Source: Chloroflexi bacterium CFX4
Lineage (GTDB): Bacteria > Chloroflexota > Anaerolineae > Aggregatilineales > UBA2796
DNA length: 64,000 nt
Reading direction: 5' to 3'
Assembly (NCBI GenBank): GCA_021404685.1
Contig: QWHC01000003.1
Location: forward strand, 177,874-241,873
Position 1 is the first letter of the stretch. Each line of letters starts with the position of its first letter. Both the position numbers and the translations under genes were made by a program. A model generated the notes under the pieces. That model searched no databases and was not told where the DNA came from. It saw only the letters and a program-made list of their open reading frames with translations. Shown here in pieces: positions 52,601 to 61,476 of this stretch.

Positions 52601-53784
52601 TGCGCGGTGCACTGGAGCCTGCCCTTGATAGCACCACAGTCACTGCCATTGTACTGCTCTACGTCGGCTTGATTCCAAACAGCATCAGCACGGGCTTAAC
52701 AGCGCTGCTCTACGCCTACCAAAAGGCAGAAGTGCCTTCCGCGGTGGCAACCATCACCGTTATCTTAAAGTCGGCGGCGGGCTTGGCGGTGCTGCTGGCA
52801 GGCTGGGGGGTGATCGGTTTGGCAGCGGTCAGCATCGTGCTGAATGTGGTGACGTTAGGCATGTTGGCGTTGGGTGTGCGCGCTGCCATGCGCGAAAATC
52901 AAGGGACGGATAGTATAGTCGAACGCATTGGCGTGCGGCGCGATTTGCTGCGCGGCATGATGGTGGGCGGCTTTCCGCTGATGCTCAACCACCTGTTGGC
53001 AACCGTCTTTTTCAAGATTGATGTGGTCATCCTAGAGCCGCTGCAAGGGAACGCAGTGGTTGGGCAGTACAGCACTGCCTATAAATGGCTGGACGCGCTT
53101 GGCGTGATTCCTGCGCTTTTCACGATGGCGTTGCTGCCAATTATGGCGCGGCAAGCGCACGAAGATCGGGAAGGACTGCGGCGCAACTACTATTTCGCCG
53201 TGAAGCTCTTGGTCAGCCTTGCCATTCCAACAGCCATCCTCACCACTTTTGCCGCGCACTTTCTGATCAACTTACTGGGTGGTGCGCGCTACTTACCTGA
53301 TGGTGCCATCGCGTTGCAGCTTATGGTGTGGTTCATGCCTATTGGTTGGATCAACAGCCTGACCAACTATGTGTTGGTGGCGCTTGATCAGCAGGCACGC
53401 ATGAAGTGGGCATTTTTGGCAGGTGTGGGCTTCAATATCGGCGCGAACTTGCTCTTTATCCCTTTATACGGCTATCGCGCAGCGGCAATCACAACCATCC
53501 TCTCTGAACTAGTGCTGCTAATTGCTTTCTATCGGTTGTTGCGCGGCGCGCTCGGTGCGGTGGATTGGTGGGCGTTATTGTGGCGTCCGAGCTTTGCTGG
53601 GCTGTGCATGGCGGCTGTGGCGTTGGTGCTGTGGCAAGTGATGCCACTTTTGGCTGTGGGCGTGGCGGGCGCAGTGTATGTAGGTGTACTGTGGGCACTG
53701 CGCCCGTTCACACAATGGGAACTCAGCCGTATTGCGCCGCTGCTGCCGCAGCCTGTGCAGCGCGTCTTGCTGAGGAATGGCTAA
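49663..53784 (+). CDS. YfhO-like membrane protein fused to a Wzx/MurJ-type flippase
   Basis: Single 1373-residue frame. Residues 1 to about 870 resemble YfhO/GT-C proteins: acidic PADNLYQYQPYAAYR loop, LWNPYLFAGVPFLAGGQ, many membrane helices and a large extracytoplasmic domain (about 590-840). Residues about 880 to 1350 are a MOP/polysaccharide flippase of 12 or more helices (NSLAPIALNLFNRLIDMAFAF, LTREVARNLG, NHLLATVFFKIDVVILEPL). Together they could modify and flip a polyprenyl-linked glycan. The frame has no break at the junction, so the fusion is directly seen. It follows the DPM synthase by 22 nt. Confidence 0.88.
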   Translation: MSTRRADALILLLLFALPLILFWEVTVGGRTLLPADNLYQYQPYAAYRGVLGVPDLPHNALLSDLVLQNWQWKHFARNSFANGELPLWNPYLFAGVPFLAGGQHSALYPFSLIYYVLPLENAYGWFTVSQLWLGGALMYLFLRGIGLGRFAALIGGIAYQLNSFFVASAVFPMIIAAAVWLPFLLLMCENIIRRRQALGKPAMLLWVVLGAVGLGMSILAGHVEFFYYSLLVMAFWCAVRLLVLWLGKREPFAAIFGRGVALIGLVALGVGLGAVQFVPFYELVNTSFREGRASFEEIRGYGLPPRHALAFLMPNIYGSPAQHGYFDLFSAQYTALRWTRADGATITNTFMEGGKNYVEGASYAGVLTLILALIGILHWRDRAAHARIAAEAPYRAMFLALSVLSLLFAFGTPLYALLYYGLPGINQLHSPFRWVFPLMLCLSALAAYGAQALQQARGDLTFGAAYYRDGATVSLTFRAARWIGYALIGLGAAILISLIAARLAYDQVRGVVEAIYNNLAGANLAYPSAQVFFSVKAREIFLFALLLIGSGAVVRVSRCPIYLRRIPVWQIMAVVLLSADLITASYGFNPAADPKWLNFEPPALTWLKAQNPHEWRVTTYQAPNATATLNANMAWRFGIQDIRGYDSIITRQYVEYMQKLAPQSQLLYNRIAPIYPDTAEALNSPYLDMLSVRYVLSEAVLDTEQFPHYRLAYEDEALRIYENTKALPRAFVIIPGMEFCGMPDMLPISALFPGATAEIIKAEIEQARNNEVLVRVNVAGEGGMLLLTDSYAIGWRAYVRPAAAPEDAEQETEIFLTHENFRSVKVPKGESLVRFRYSPPSFQVGAFASFLSGTLGLFLLMLWAWRSFYREAEGETSNVRRFAKNSLAPIALNLFNRLIDMAFAFIMLRLLGPAAAGTYYYAVVIFGWFDILTNFGLNTLLTREVARNLGAAGSYLLNSSLLRLGLAAAGVPLLIGFLALRGALEPALDSTTVTAIVLLYVGLIPNSISTGLTALLYAYQKAEVPSAVATITVILKSAAGLAVLLAGWGVIGLAAVSIVLNVVTLGMLALGVRAAMRENQGTDSIVERIGVRRDLLRGMMVGGFPLMLNHLLATVFFKIDVVILEPLQGNAVVGQYSTAYKWLDALGVIPALFTMALLPIMARQAHEDREGLRRNYYFAVKLLVSLAIPTAILTTFAAHFLINLLGGARYLPDGAIALQLMVWFMPIGWINSLTNYVLVALDQQARMKWAFLAGVGFNIGANLLFIPLYGYRAAAITTILSELVLLIAFYRLLRGALGAVDWWALLWRPSFAGLCMAAVALVLWQVMPLLAVGVAGAVYVGVLWALRPFTQWELSRIAPLLPQPVQRVLLRNG

Positions 53785-53790
53785 TGCGTA

Positions 53791-54123
53791 TTAGTGGCTA
53801 TCGAATTCCTGTTCAAGGCGCACAACGTTCAGGTTATGCTCCATGATCAGGCGCAAGACGATAGGGCTGCACACAACGGGCAAATCCATCTCGCGTTCGT
53901 CATGGCTGAGGACAAAGCGGTAGACTGAAACGCGCCGCCCTGCACCTAAGGTGAACGATTCAACCGTCACCGTCTCGGAAAGCTGCCAGCCAGCACGGAG
54001 GTATTGTTGTAGCACATCAGCGGAGGTGTAAGTTTGCGAACGCGGCGACCAATGCCGATATTCCTCGACATTGAAATTTTGGGCGGCTTCCGTAGAAGCA
54101 CTCGTATAGAAACGGCTAGACAT
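53791..54123 (-). CDS. Hypothetical protein of 110 residues
   Basis: No family recognised. It is a soluble-looking protein with a central segment reading SADVLQQYLRAGWQLSETVTVESFTLGAGRRVSVYRF-like residues (abridged here to SADVLQQYL and VSVYRFVLSH). The start at ATG 54123 has AGGTGG about 5 nt upstream; GTGs in frame upstream are less likely. It is convergent with the flippase fusion. Confidence 0.5.
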   Translation of the reverse strand: MSSRFYTSASTEAAQNFNVEEYRHWSPRSQTYTSADVLQQYLRAGWQLSETVTVESFTLGAGRRVSVYRFVLSHDEREMDLPVVCSPIVLRLIMEHNLNVVRLEQEFDSH

Positions 54124-54279
54124 AAGCACCACCTATCTATTACACAACACGCTTTATTTAATGTGCTGCATCTGTCGTTCGTTACAAGTTTCACTATACA
54201 TTGAAATATGTTATGTGTATATGGTTAAACAATTAAGGTTTGAATAAAAACCGTAGATTTATCCATTCTTTAGGGAATC

Positions 54280-54585
54280 ATGAGTAACTTGGTCTTCCTT
54301 GCGCTCGCCTTTCTGCCCATGTATGCGCTGCTGATTATCCTGCTGCGCCGCACGCGGACTCAGCGCGCTTTGGGCGTGCTGCCTGCCTTCAGCGTGCTGC
54401 TTTACGCACTGCCCTATGAAGGTGTGCTGATCGCGGCGCGCTTTTGGGAGGTGGCGGCAGCCTCAGCCTCAGGCATTGTGGTGCTTGGTGTGCCGCTAGA
54501 GCGCTTGGTGTTGGATGGTGCGGCGATCCTGTTGGCGAGCTTGGCAGCGCGGTGGTTATGGCACACGGCATATCCCGAAAACTAG
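54280..54585 (+). CDS. Small membrane protein, possibly lycopene-cyclase-domain-like
   Basis: A 101-residue protein with three hydrophobic segments. The pattern LPYEGVLIAARFWEV, then GIVVLGVPLERLVLDG resembles the CrtYc/CrtYd single-domain lycopene cyclase core (LPWD, then LPLEE). The second acidic position is Arg here, so activity is doubtful. Carotenoid genes are not adjacent. Its stop overlaps the next gene's start by 28 nt. Confidence 0.45.
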   Translation: MSNLVFLALAFLPMYALLIILLRRTRTQRALGVLPAFSVLLYALPYEGVLIAARFWEVAAASASGIVVLGVPLERLVLDGAAILLASLAARWLWHTAYPEN

Positions 54586-56009
54586 CCCTGTTGATGGCGC
54601 TTAGCACGCTGCTGATCAGCCTGCGGGCGCATGGGCAAACCGAACTGCCGCGCTTGCCGATCTCGGCATTGTGGAGCGATGGAACGCGCCTGTTGGTTGG
54701 GCAAGGTGCAACATTATACGAGGTGCTGCCTTCAGCTGAAAGTTTGGTGGTGCGTTGGCAGCGCAATTTGGCACGCGGCGCACTGCAAGCGATTACGGTG
54801 TGTGCGCCGTTCATTTTTGCCCTAAGCGCGGATGGGCTAAGCGTACTGGATGCCGATGGGCGCGAACTTACCTTCGGGCGCGGCGGCGGGCACCGCCTTG
54901 CCTGCAACGCTGATCAAGTGTGGGTGGCGGCGTTGGGTGCGGGCGTGCGGCGCTATCAAGTTAGCGCAGAGGGCAAGCTAACCGCACGTGAACCAATCCG
55001 TACCACAGCCGCCGCACACGACGTAATCCCAAGTGACGGCGCGTTCTTCTGGGTTGCCGAAAGCACAGAAGGTGTCCGCCTCTACGATTTTGAGGGTACG
55101 GTGCGCTTGTGGCTGAATGCCTTTACACCTGCACAGGTGGTGCGCTATAGCAGCGGACGTTTGTTCGTTGGGCATGGCGCGCAGTTGAGCATTCTTACGG
55201 TCGGTGGCGATGGTAGCGCGCCACAGGTAATCGGTGCGGCAACGCTTTCGCCGAACGATGCACATCTTGCCGATCTGCTTGTGGTGGGCAACCGTCTGTA
55301 TGTCGGTCGTATACATACTTCTGGGCGCGGTGCGGCGCTCATCGCCTTCGACTTTTTCGGCGCGAACACGTTGCGCGTTGTTGGGCAGTTTGGCGAGGAC
55401 GGCGGCGGTGCGCGCTTGGGTCAGGTTGGCGAGGATATTTTCGTGACGGGCGGCAGCAGCTTTAGCCATGTGCGCTTCAATGGCGAAACACCAATCCTTA
55501 TCACAAATTGGTTGGCTGCCGAGCTGCGCTGCACCCTGAACGCACCAACTGATCCACAACCTGCGGACGGCGCGCAGGTGGCAGGCGGCACGCTCACCCT
55601 GAGCTGGCGTGCCAGTTGCGCGGAGTTCTTTGAGGTGCGCGTAGATGGCGCGCTAATCGCCACTGTGCTGCCAGATGCCAGCTCCGAATCTGCCAACGCT
55701 GAGTCGGATCGTCCGCAGCACAGCTATACCGTGCCACTTCCAAACGGTGAGCATACATGGCAAGTAGTAGCGCTTGGCGCGGATGGGATGGGTGTGGCAA
55801 GCCCAACGTGGCGCTTTGAAGTTGCCGCCGAGGGGCTGGCAGGCACGGCAGCCGCACCGCGTGGCGAACGGCTCTACCGCCCACCCCTCTTGGACTTGCA
55901 GACGCCTGCGGCTGCCCTAGCAGTGCTGTGCGCTGCCAGTTGCGGCGGCTTGTTGTTGATCATTGGGGCGGCGTGGTGGCTGGGCGTGCGCGCACAGCGC
56001 CGTTGGTAG
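54558..56009 (+). CDS. Secreted propeller-like protein with Ig-like domain and C-terminal membrane anchor
   Basis: A 483-residue protein beginning with a signal peptide (LALLMALSTLLISLRA). A beta-rich region of about 300 residues follows with repeated short strands (for example LISALWSDGTRLLVGQG and VGNRLYVGRIH), propeller-like though no blade family is certain. A fibronectin/Ig-type segment lies at about 350-445 (PADGAQVAGGTLTLSWRAS, then SYTVPLPNGEHTWQVVA). A C-terminal helix (LAVLCAASCGGLLLIIGAAW) then anchors it. I start at ATG 54558, not the longer 54444 frame, since that gives a clean signal peptide. Confidence 0.7.
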   Translation: MAHGISRKLALLMALSTLLISLRAHGQTELPRLPISALWSDGTRLLVGQGATLYEVLPSAESLVVRWQRNLARGALQAITVCAPFIFALSADGLSVLDADGRELTFGRGGGHRLACNADQVWVAALGAGVRRYQVSAEGKLTAREPIRTTAAAHDVIPSDGAFFWVAESTEGVRLYDFEGTVRLWLNAFTPAQVVRYSSGRLFVGHGAQLSILTVGGDGSAPQVIGAATLSPNDAHLADLLVVGNRLYVGRIHTSGRGAALIAFDFFGANTLRVVGQFGEDGGGARLGQVGEDIFVTGGSSFSHVRFNGETPILITNWLAAELRCTLNAPTDPQPADGAQVAGGTLTLSWRASCAEFFEVRVDGALIATVLPDASSESANAESDRPQHSYTVPLPNGEHTWQVVALGADGMGVASPTWRFEVAAEGLAGTAAAPRGERLYRPPLLDLQTPAAALAVLCAASCGGLLLIIGAAWWLGVRAQRRW

Positions 56010-56012
56010 GGA

Positions 56013-59000
56013 TCATGCGCTGAGAAGTGCCTCCACCTCTGCCAATTGATTGTTGTTGTGCGTTTGGCGCAGTATGTTGATCATGCGCCGCTGCAAAATC
56101 ACCCCGCCGACTGGCGATGAAAGCTGACGCGCTTTTTGGTAGGCGCTGAGCGTCTGCTCAAGAGTCGTCTCGCCAAGCAACATGCCCACAGCATTCGTGA
56201 GCGCCTCTGCATAAGCATTGGCAGGTGAGGGCGCCTGTTTGGCAAGCGCCTTTAGCGCCTCTTGGCGGACTATACCCGCAGCCTCAGTCTGGTGTGCGGA
56301 TATGAAAATCAGGCTGCCAATGGCGGCAAAGAGTGGCGAAAACTCTAGATCACGGTTTTCAAACTGGGCGAGTAATTGACAGGCTTCCTCAACGCTGCCG
56401 TGCAAAGTCAGCGCCAAAGAGAGATAGAGCGTGGCAGGCAGCAAGTTAAAAGGACTTTTGCCACTTTGCGCGTTCCGCACAACTTCCTTGAGCAGCTGGA
56501 TCGCCGTCTGATCGTCGTTTGTGAAGATAAGCGCCACAGCACGATAAATGTTGGCAAAGTCCAGAATGCCTTGCATCACTTCTTCAGAAGGTGCGATCTG
56601 GCTGATGGCGGCAACTGCCTCATCAAGCAGCTTGTGTGCGCGTGTGTAGTCACCCAAGTAGGCATATGCCTCGCTCAGATAGATTTGCGCCCACATACGG
56701 TTCAGCGGCGAGTAGGTCGTCATCCCTAGAATTCGTTCATAGTAGACGATGCTCTCGGCAAAGTTACCGCTGTTGCTGGCGCACTGCCCAAGCATGTTCA
56801 GGATGTAGGCAGCATTCGGTAAGTTGCCCATGCGCTGATGAACGGCAAGCGCTTGGTGTAAGTATGGCTCCGCCGCCGCCGGATCAATCGAGCGTAGCAC
56901 CGAACCAATGCCGCCCATCGCCTCTGCCTGCCCATACTCATCCCCAATTTCGCGGTAGATGGCAAGCGCCTGCTGATGGAACGCCAAGCCTTCCATCAGG
57001 TTGCCGCGCCCCCGCTCGATTTGCCCTAGATCATCGAGGGCATCTGCCTCAGACTGGCGATCACCCGCTTGGCGTGCGCTCTCAAGGTTTTCCCTAAAGA
57101 TGACCGCCGCCGGCTCTACTTGTGGGAAAAAGCTCAGCCAGCCGATTCGCCGCCGCTGCTGCCGCGCGAGTTTGGGATCGCTGATCTTGCCGTTAAGTTG
57201 TTCATGGAGCGCCTTCAAAAGCGCAAACTGTCCCCATTCCCACAGGTGCGAAGCATCAATGGTGATCAGCAAGCGCGCTGCATCATCATAGTGAGCGGCG
57301 GCGATCAGATGATCAATCTCGGCAAGTGGCGCGGAAAGGTCTTCTAGGGTATGCCAGGCTTGGCGCGGCTTGCGGATTTTCTCGTAAAAGGCGGCGGCGC
57401 GTTTGTGCAGCACACAGCGCGTATAAGGCAGCGGCGAAACGTGGGCATCTGCCGCCTGACCAAGCGGAATCTGCTGATAGCTATAGGCACGATCAATGGG
57501 ATGCAAAGCGAATTGGCTGGTTGCCTTATTAAAGCTGACGAAATAGCCGCGCACCAAGCGCGAGAGGATAGCGCGAAGGCCTGCCGTGTTCATGAAGGGC
57601 GCTAACAGGAACTCTAGGGCGGGCTGTGTCACAGGGCGTCCATAGAGCGCGAGTGCTTCCATCACACGGATTGCCTCCGGCGAGAGGCGGGCAATTGCCT
57701 GCTGCACAATCAGCGGCGTAACTTCACCACTGATCAAGCTCGTATCACTGAGCAGGTCAGCAGGGCTGAGCAATGGGTCTTCCAGCAGCAAGCCAATGGT
57801 TGCCTCTAAGGCGCGTGGGAAGCCGCCGGTCATCTCGGCAAGGGCGTGCAGTGTTGCCGAGTCAGCATCACGCAGACCAACCGCGCCATCACTATCGAAA
57901 AGGCGCAGCAAGGCAACTGCCTCGTCAGCCGTCAACCCCTCATCAAGGGCAATTTGGCGCTCCCACACCTTGAGTTGGCGTGGCAGGCTCAGCGGCTCGC
58001 GGCTGGTGATGAAAATGGTCAACATGCCGCCGCGCTCTAAATTTGTCTCTAGCAGGGCAGCCAGATCAGGGTCGGTCAGCGCACCCGTCTCGGCATCTTG
58101 CAGCGACTCAAGGCTATCCAGCAGCAGGGCATAGCGTCCGTTGGCAAGTTTTTCCAACAGCAGGGCCGCTTTACGGGCAGACGGCGTCTGACCATCACGA
58201 GCGAGGTATTCCAGCGTGTGTTGTGCCTCGCCATCCAGCAGCTTGGAAAAGCCGAGCAGCGCTTTCTCAAGGCTGATGCCTGTGCCAGAACTGCTCAGCG
58301 AAACAATACCATCCAATGCCAGATCGGATACTTGAATGTCGTTAATCGCTTTGCAGAGCAGGGCCGTTTTGCCCACACCGCCACGTCCATACAGGCTGAT
58401 GAGGCGAGCGCGCTCATGCACCAAAGTGCTGATCTGGGCAAGCTGGCGGGCGCGCCCGATGAAGCGATCACCAACTTCTTGCGGCAGCGGGTTGATGATG
58501 CGGCTGCCAATGCGGCTGGGCGTCGAGCGCATCCGATCCGAATCGAGTTGGGCAAGGGCGCGGCGCTCTTGTTCGGCAGCCTGATCAAGGCTGATGATCG
58601 CGGTGGGCAGTTGGACAAGCGCGTCGGTATCTAGCTCTGGCGCGCTGCCGTTTATCAGGGCGTTATGAAGTGCTTCGCTGAAGGCGGCGGCGCTGTACCA
58701 ACGTTCACGGCGTTCTTTGGCAAGGGCGCGGCGCAGCACCGTATCAGTAGCAGCGGACAGATCATCACGAATGCGGCTAATTGGCGGCGGCAGCATGTAG
58801 AGATGCTTGTGCATCAAATCGGCGGATGATTCGCCGCGAAAGAGCGGTTGTCCGCTGAGCATTTCAAAGATCAAGATGCCAAAGCTGTAAATATCGGCAC
58901 GTGCATCTACATTTTCGCCAAGCCACTGCTCAGGGGACATATAGGCAGGCGTGCCAAGCTGTGCGCCGGTCTGCGTCAGTTGAGAGCGATTCACATCATT

Positions 59001-59477
59001 CAATAGCTTTGCCAAGCCAAAATCGGTCAGCACAGCGTCGCCAGCGGCATTCAGCAGCACATTTTGCGGCTTGAGATCACGGTGAACAATGCCGGCACTG
59101 TGGGCGTAATCCAAGGCAGCACCGATCTGGCGCGCTAAGCGGGCAACATGGGCTGCTTCTAAGGCATTTTCGCGCATGATGGTGTTCAAATCGCCGCCAC
59201 TGAGCAGCTCCATCGCCAAAAAGAGCGCGCCATCCTCTTGCCCATACTCAAAGACGCGCAAAATGTGCGGGTGGTTCAGGGTGCTGAGCGTTTGTGCCTC
59301 ACGCAGGAAGCGCCGCACAAACTGCGGATCACGGGCAAGTTCAGGGCGAATGCGCTTCAAAGCAGCCACTTGCCCCGTTTGAACATGCTGCACACGGAAC
59401 ACATCCGCCATGCCACCTTTGCCCAAGGGCGCAACGATCTGATATTGTCCAATCTGCGTGCCGATTAGCTCACTCAT
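56013..59477 (-). CDS. Ser/Thr protein kinase fused to a STAND NTPase and TPR repeats
   Basis: Three-part 1154-residue protein. Residues 11 to about 265 form a Hanks-type kinase with the ATP lysine K41, HRDLKPQN (D134), DFG (152-154) and GTPAYMSPEQ. Residues about 340-590 form an NB-ARC/STAND NTPase with Walker A GRGGVGKTALL near 361 and LLLDSLESL as Walker B. Residues about 790-1150 are TPR-like helical repeats. No membrane segment is visible, so it is cytoplasmic. Such proteins act as signal-triggered switches. A GAGG site lies 5 nt before the ATG; divergent from the 59753 gene. Confidence 0.93.
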   Translation of the reverse strand: MSELIGTQIGQYQIVAPLGKGGMADVFRVQHVQTGQVAALKRIRPELARDPQFVRRFLREAQTLSTLNHPHILRVFEYGQEDGALFLAMELLSGGDLNTIMRENALEAAHVARLARQIGAALDYAHSAGIVHRDLKPQNVLLNAAGDAVLTDFGLAKLLNDVNRSQLTQTGAQLGTPAYMSPEQWLGENVDARADIYSFGILIFEMLSGQPLFRGESSADLMHKHLYMLPPPISRIRDDLSAATDTVLRRALAKERRERWYSAAAFSEALHNALINGSAPELDTDALVQLPTAIISLDQAAEQERRALAQLDSDRMRSTPSRIGSRIINPLPQEVGDRFIGRARQLAQISTLVHERARLISLYGRGGVGKTALLCKAINDIQVSDLALDGIVSLSSSGTGISLEKALLGFSKLLDGEAQHTLEYLARDGQTPSARKAALLLEKLANGRYALLLDSLESLQDAETGALTDPDLAALLETNLERGGMLTIFITSREPLSLPRQLKVWERQIALDEGLTADEAVALLRLFDSDGAVGLRDADSATLHALAEMTGGFPRALEATIGLLLEDPLLSPADLLSDTSLISGEVTPLIVQQAIARLSPEAIRVMEALALYGRPVTQPALEFLLAPFMNTAGLRAILSRLVRGYFVSFNKATSQFALHPIDRAYSYQQIPLGQAADAHVSPLPYTRCVLHKRAAAFYEKIRKPRQAWHTLEDLSAPLAEIDHLIAAAHYDDAARLLITIDASHLWEWGQFALLKALHEQLNGKISDPKLARQQRRRIGWLSFFPQVEPAAVIFRENLESARQAGDRQSEADALDDLGQIERGRGNLMEGLAFHQQALAIYREIGDEYGQAEAMGGIGSVLRSIDPAAAEPYLHQALAVHQRMGNLPNAAYILNMLGQCASNSGNFAESIVYYERILGMTTYSPLNRMWAQIYLSEAYAYLGDYTRAHKLLDEAVAAISQIAPSEEVMQGILDFANIYRAVALIFTNDDQTAIQLLKEVVRNAQSGKSPFNLLPATLYLSLALTLHGSVEEACQLLAQFENRDLEFSPLFAAIGSLIFISAHQTEAAGIVRQEALKALAKQAPSPANAYAEALTNAVGMLLGETTLEQTLSAYQKARQLSSPVGGVILQRRMINILRQTHNNNQLAEVEALLSA

Positions 59478-59752
59478 GGCTGCCTCACTTGTGTGCTGCT
59501 TTGATAGTTGTACATAGGCATATCTTACCGATTTAGCGCTGCGGGTGGTGTTAGAAACGTTATAGAATATTCGCCAACCTGCCCCATGCCTTTCTGCGGC
59601 TTACCACAGCGCCTAGCAGCGCGCCTCACCACTACCTCACACTGCCAGAATAGGCTACAATAGCATTTTTAGGTGCGCTGGCAAGTTTACCTATATTCGC
59701 CCGTGCCAGCCTTTAAGACGTGCATTTCCCTGCAATCAGGAGAGATTTTCCC

Positions 59753-60634
59753 GTGACGAATACGCCGACCCCTGCCACTGGCATCCGCATCCCGCAGTAT
59801 GCCCTCACCCTAGCCGTGATCTTGCTGGCGCTTGGTGCGCTGCTGGCAGCCTCACAAGGCATTAATGAGCGCTCATTTGTACGTGCCGAGTTTACGGCAA
59901 CGCCCGCCCCAACCCTACCGCCAAGCCCAACCCCTGTGCCGATTGATCCCTTTGCTAACCTCACCTTCACCACCTGGACGAGCGAAGGTGACCTCCTCAG
60001 CATGGAGGTTCCCGCACTCTGGGCACCGCAACCTGCCCGCAACAGCCCCATTGCCTACACCTTCACCGTAGAAGGCACGCCCAATGTTGGGATTGGCATC
60101 TTTGTGATCCCAACTGCTGAATTAGGCATTCCCGGCGTCGCGCCCGATGCCAGCCCTGAGACGATCCTGAAGGCTGCCTTTGCAACCGATCCATCCTTGA
60201 CGGTGCGCGAGGTGCAGGCAGGTGATCTGAAAGGCGCAGCCGTCAAGCAATCTGAGATTGGCACCGATCCGATCACTGGCAATCTCAGCGGCACGGATAG
60301 CGACATCTGGCTGCTGGCAATTGACGCTAACCATGTGCTGCTGCTGCAAGCCATTGCACCAACCGAACGCTGGGCAGAGATGGAACCCGTCCTTGCCCGT
60401 GTGACCAGCAGCCTCAAAGTGGACGTGGCAGCCACCATTGCCCGTATGACCAGCGTGCTTGGTACACCTGTTCCCGCACCCACTGCTGAAGCAACCGCTG
60501 AAGCGACGGCGGAGGCAACCAGCGAAGCGACCACTGAAGCAACGGCTGAACCCACCGCTGAGGCGACCAGCCCAGCAACCGCGACTCCTGAACCTGCCGG
60601 TCCGACGCTGCCAACACCAACGCCTGCTAACTAG
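59753..60634 (+). CDS. Membrane-anchored protein with Ala/Glu/Thr-rich tail
   Basis: A 293-residue protein with one N-terminal membrane helix (YALTLAVILLALGALLAA). A globular part of about 200 residues is not recognised, and a C-terminal tail has repeated ATAEATAEAT-type units. I start at GTG 59753 because AGGAG lies about 10 nt upstream and the sequence before it looks non-coding. Low-complexity tails like this are usually extracellular linkers. It is followed by a hairpin at 60646. Confidence 0.6.
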   Translation: MTNTPTPATGIRIPQYALTLAVILLALGALLAASQGINERSFVRAEFTATPAPTLPPSPTPVPIDPFANLTFTTWTSEGDLLSMEVPALWAPQPARNSPIAYTFTVEGTPNVGIGIFVIPTAELGIPGVAPDASPETILKAAFATDPSLTVREVQAGDLKGAAVKQSEIGTDPITGNLSGTDSDIWLLAIDANHVLLLQAIAPTERWAEMEPVLARVTSSLKVDVAATIARMTSVLGTPVPAPTAEATAEATAEATSEATTEATAEPTAEATSPATATPEPAGPTLPTPTPAN

Positions 60635-60645
60635 CCCTGAACAAA

Positions 60646-60677
60646 AACGGGCAGGATCGCACGTGATCCTGCCCGTT
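60646..60677 (-). terminator. Convergent hairpin terminator
   Basis: AACGGGCAGGATC (60646-60658) pairs perfectly with GATCCTGCCCGTT (60665-60677) over GCACGT. On the minus strand it is followed by TTTTTG, so it looks like an intrinsic terminator for the minus-strand gene at 60712. Confidence 0.65.
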
Positions 60678-60711
60678 GTCTCAGCGCCTTGCGCCCTAAT
60701 CGGTAGGCGTG

Positions 60712-61374
60712 CTAATCCTCAACGACGCGTGTTGGCAGCGGCGCACCACGCCACACCGCATCTGGATTTGGCACGAGGCTATCAATTGGCACCCAATAGG
60801 TCTTGCAGGCGATGATGATCTTATAGAAGCTGCGCGTGCTATCCACCCCTAGCACCCAATAGGTCTTGGCGTTCGGTGCGGTATCGAGGATGATGTTGCT
60901 GGCAGCGTTGGCACGTGGCGCCCAATAAATCGGCGTTGCGCGCACTAGAAGACCTTGCCCAGCACCCGTGAAGCCGATGCAAGGCACACTGGCAGCAGGT
61001 GTATCAGCTGTGCAGTTGATCTGATAGTCGGCGACCAGCCACTCCATCTCAATCGGATTCTCAAAGACGATAACGGTGATTGTGCCGACGAGTGGCGGCG
61101 CGAAGGTTGCCACGAATGTGATTGGTGTAGAGAAGTAGTCTTGGTTTTCGTTGTAAATCTCATCGCCTTGCGAGTTATAGATGAAAAGGCTGAATGAGGT
61201 GGTCTGTTGTGGCGGCGCGGCAAGGATAAATGCTTCGACCGTCACAATGACGGTGCAGCCATTCACGGTTACGTTGATATTCGGACCTTGTTGCGCCTGA
61301 GCAGGTGCTGTTGCCGCCATCATGAGCGATAGCACCACAAAGGCTATCAGTGCGAGATTTAAGAAGCGTTTCAT
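60712..61374 (-). CDS. Secreted protein with C-terminal SH3-like region
   Basis: A 220-residue exported protein with a signal peptide (LALIAFVVLSLMMAATAPAQA). An Ig-like beta region follows, then a C-terminal segment of about 80 residues (QGLLVRATPIYWAPR and TYWVLGVDSTRSFYKIII) resembling bacterial SH3 domains that bind peptidoglycan. GGAG lies before the ATG. Function unknown. Confidence 0.6.
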   Translation of the reverse strand: MKRFLNLALIAFVVLSLMMAATAPAQAQQGPNINVTVNGCTVIVTVEAFILAAPPQQTTSFSLFIYNSQGDEIYNENQDYFSTPITFVATFAPPLVGTITVIVFENPIEMEWLVADYQINCTADTPAASVPCIGFTGAGQGLLVRATPIYWAPRANAASNIILDTAPNAKTYWVLGVDSTRSFYKIIIACKTYWVPIDSLVPNPDAVWRGAPLPTRVVED

Positions 61375-61476
61375 TGCGTGATCTCCAACGTTGAGAAAAA
61401 GCAGATTCTTCTAAAATCTACACCCGTTTTTAATGTGCGCCTAGTAGAGAAGTGCTAAAAACGCATAAAAATAGGA

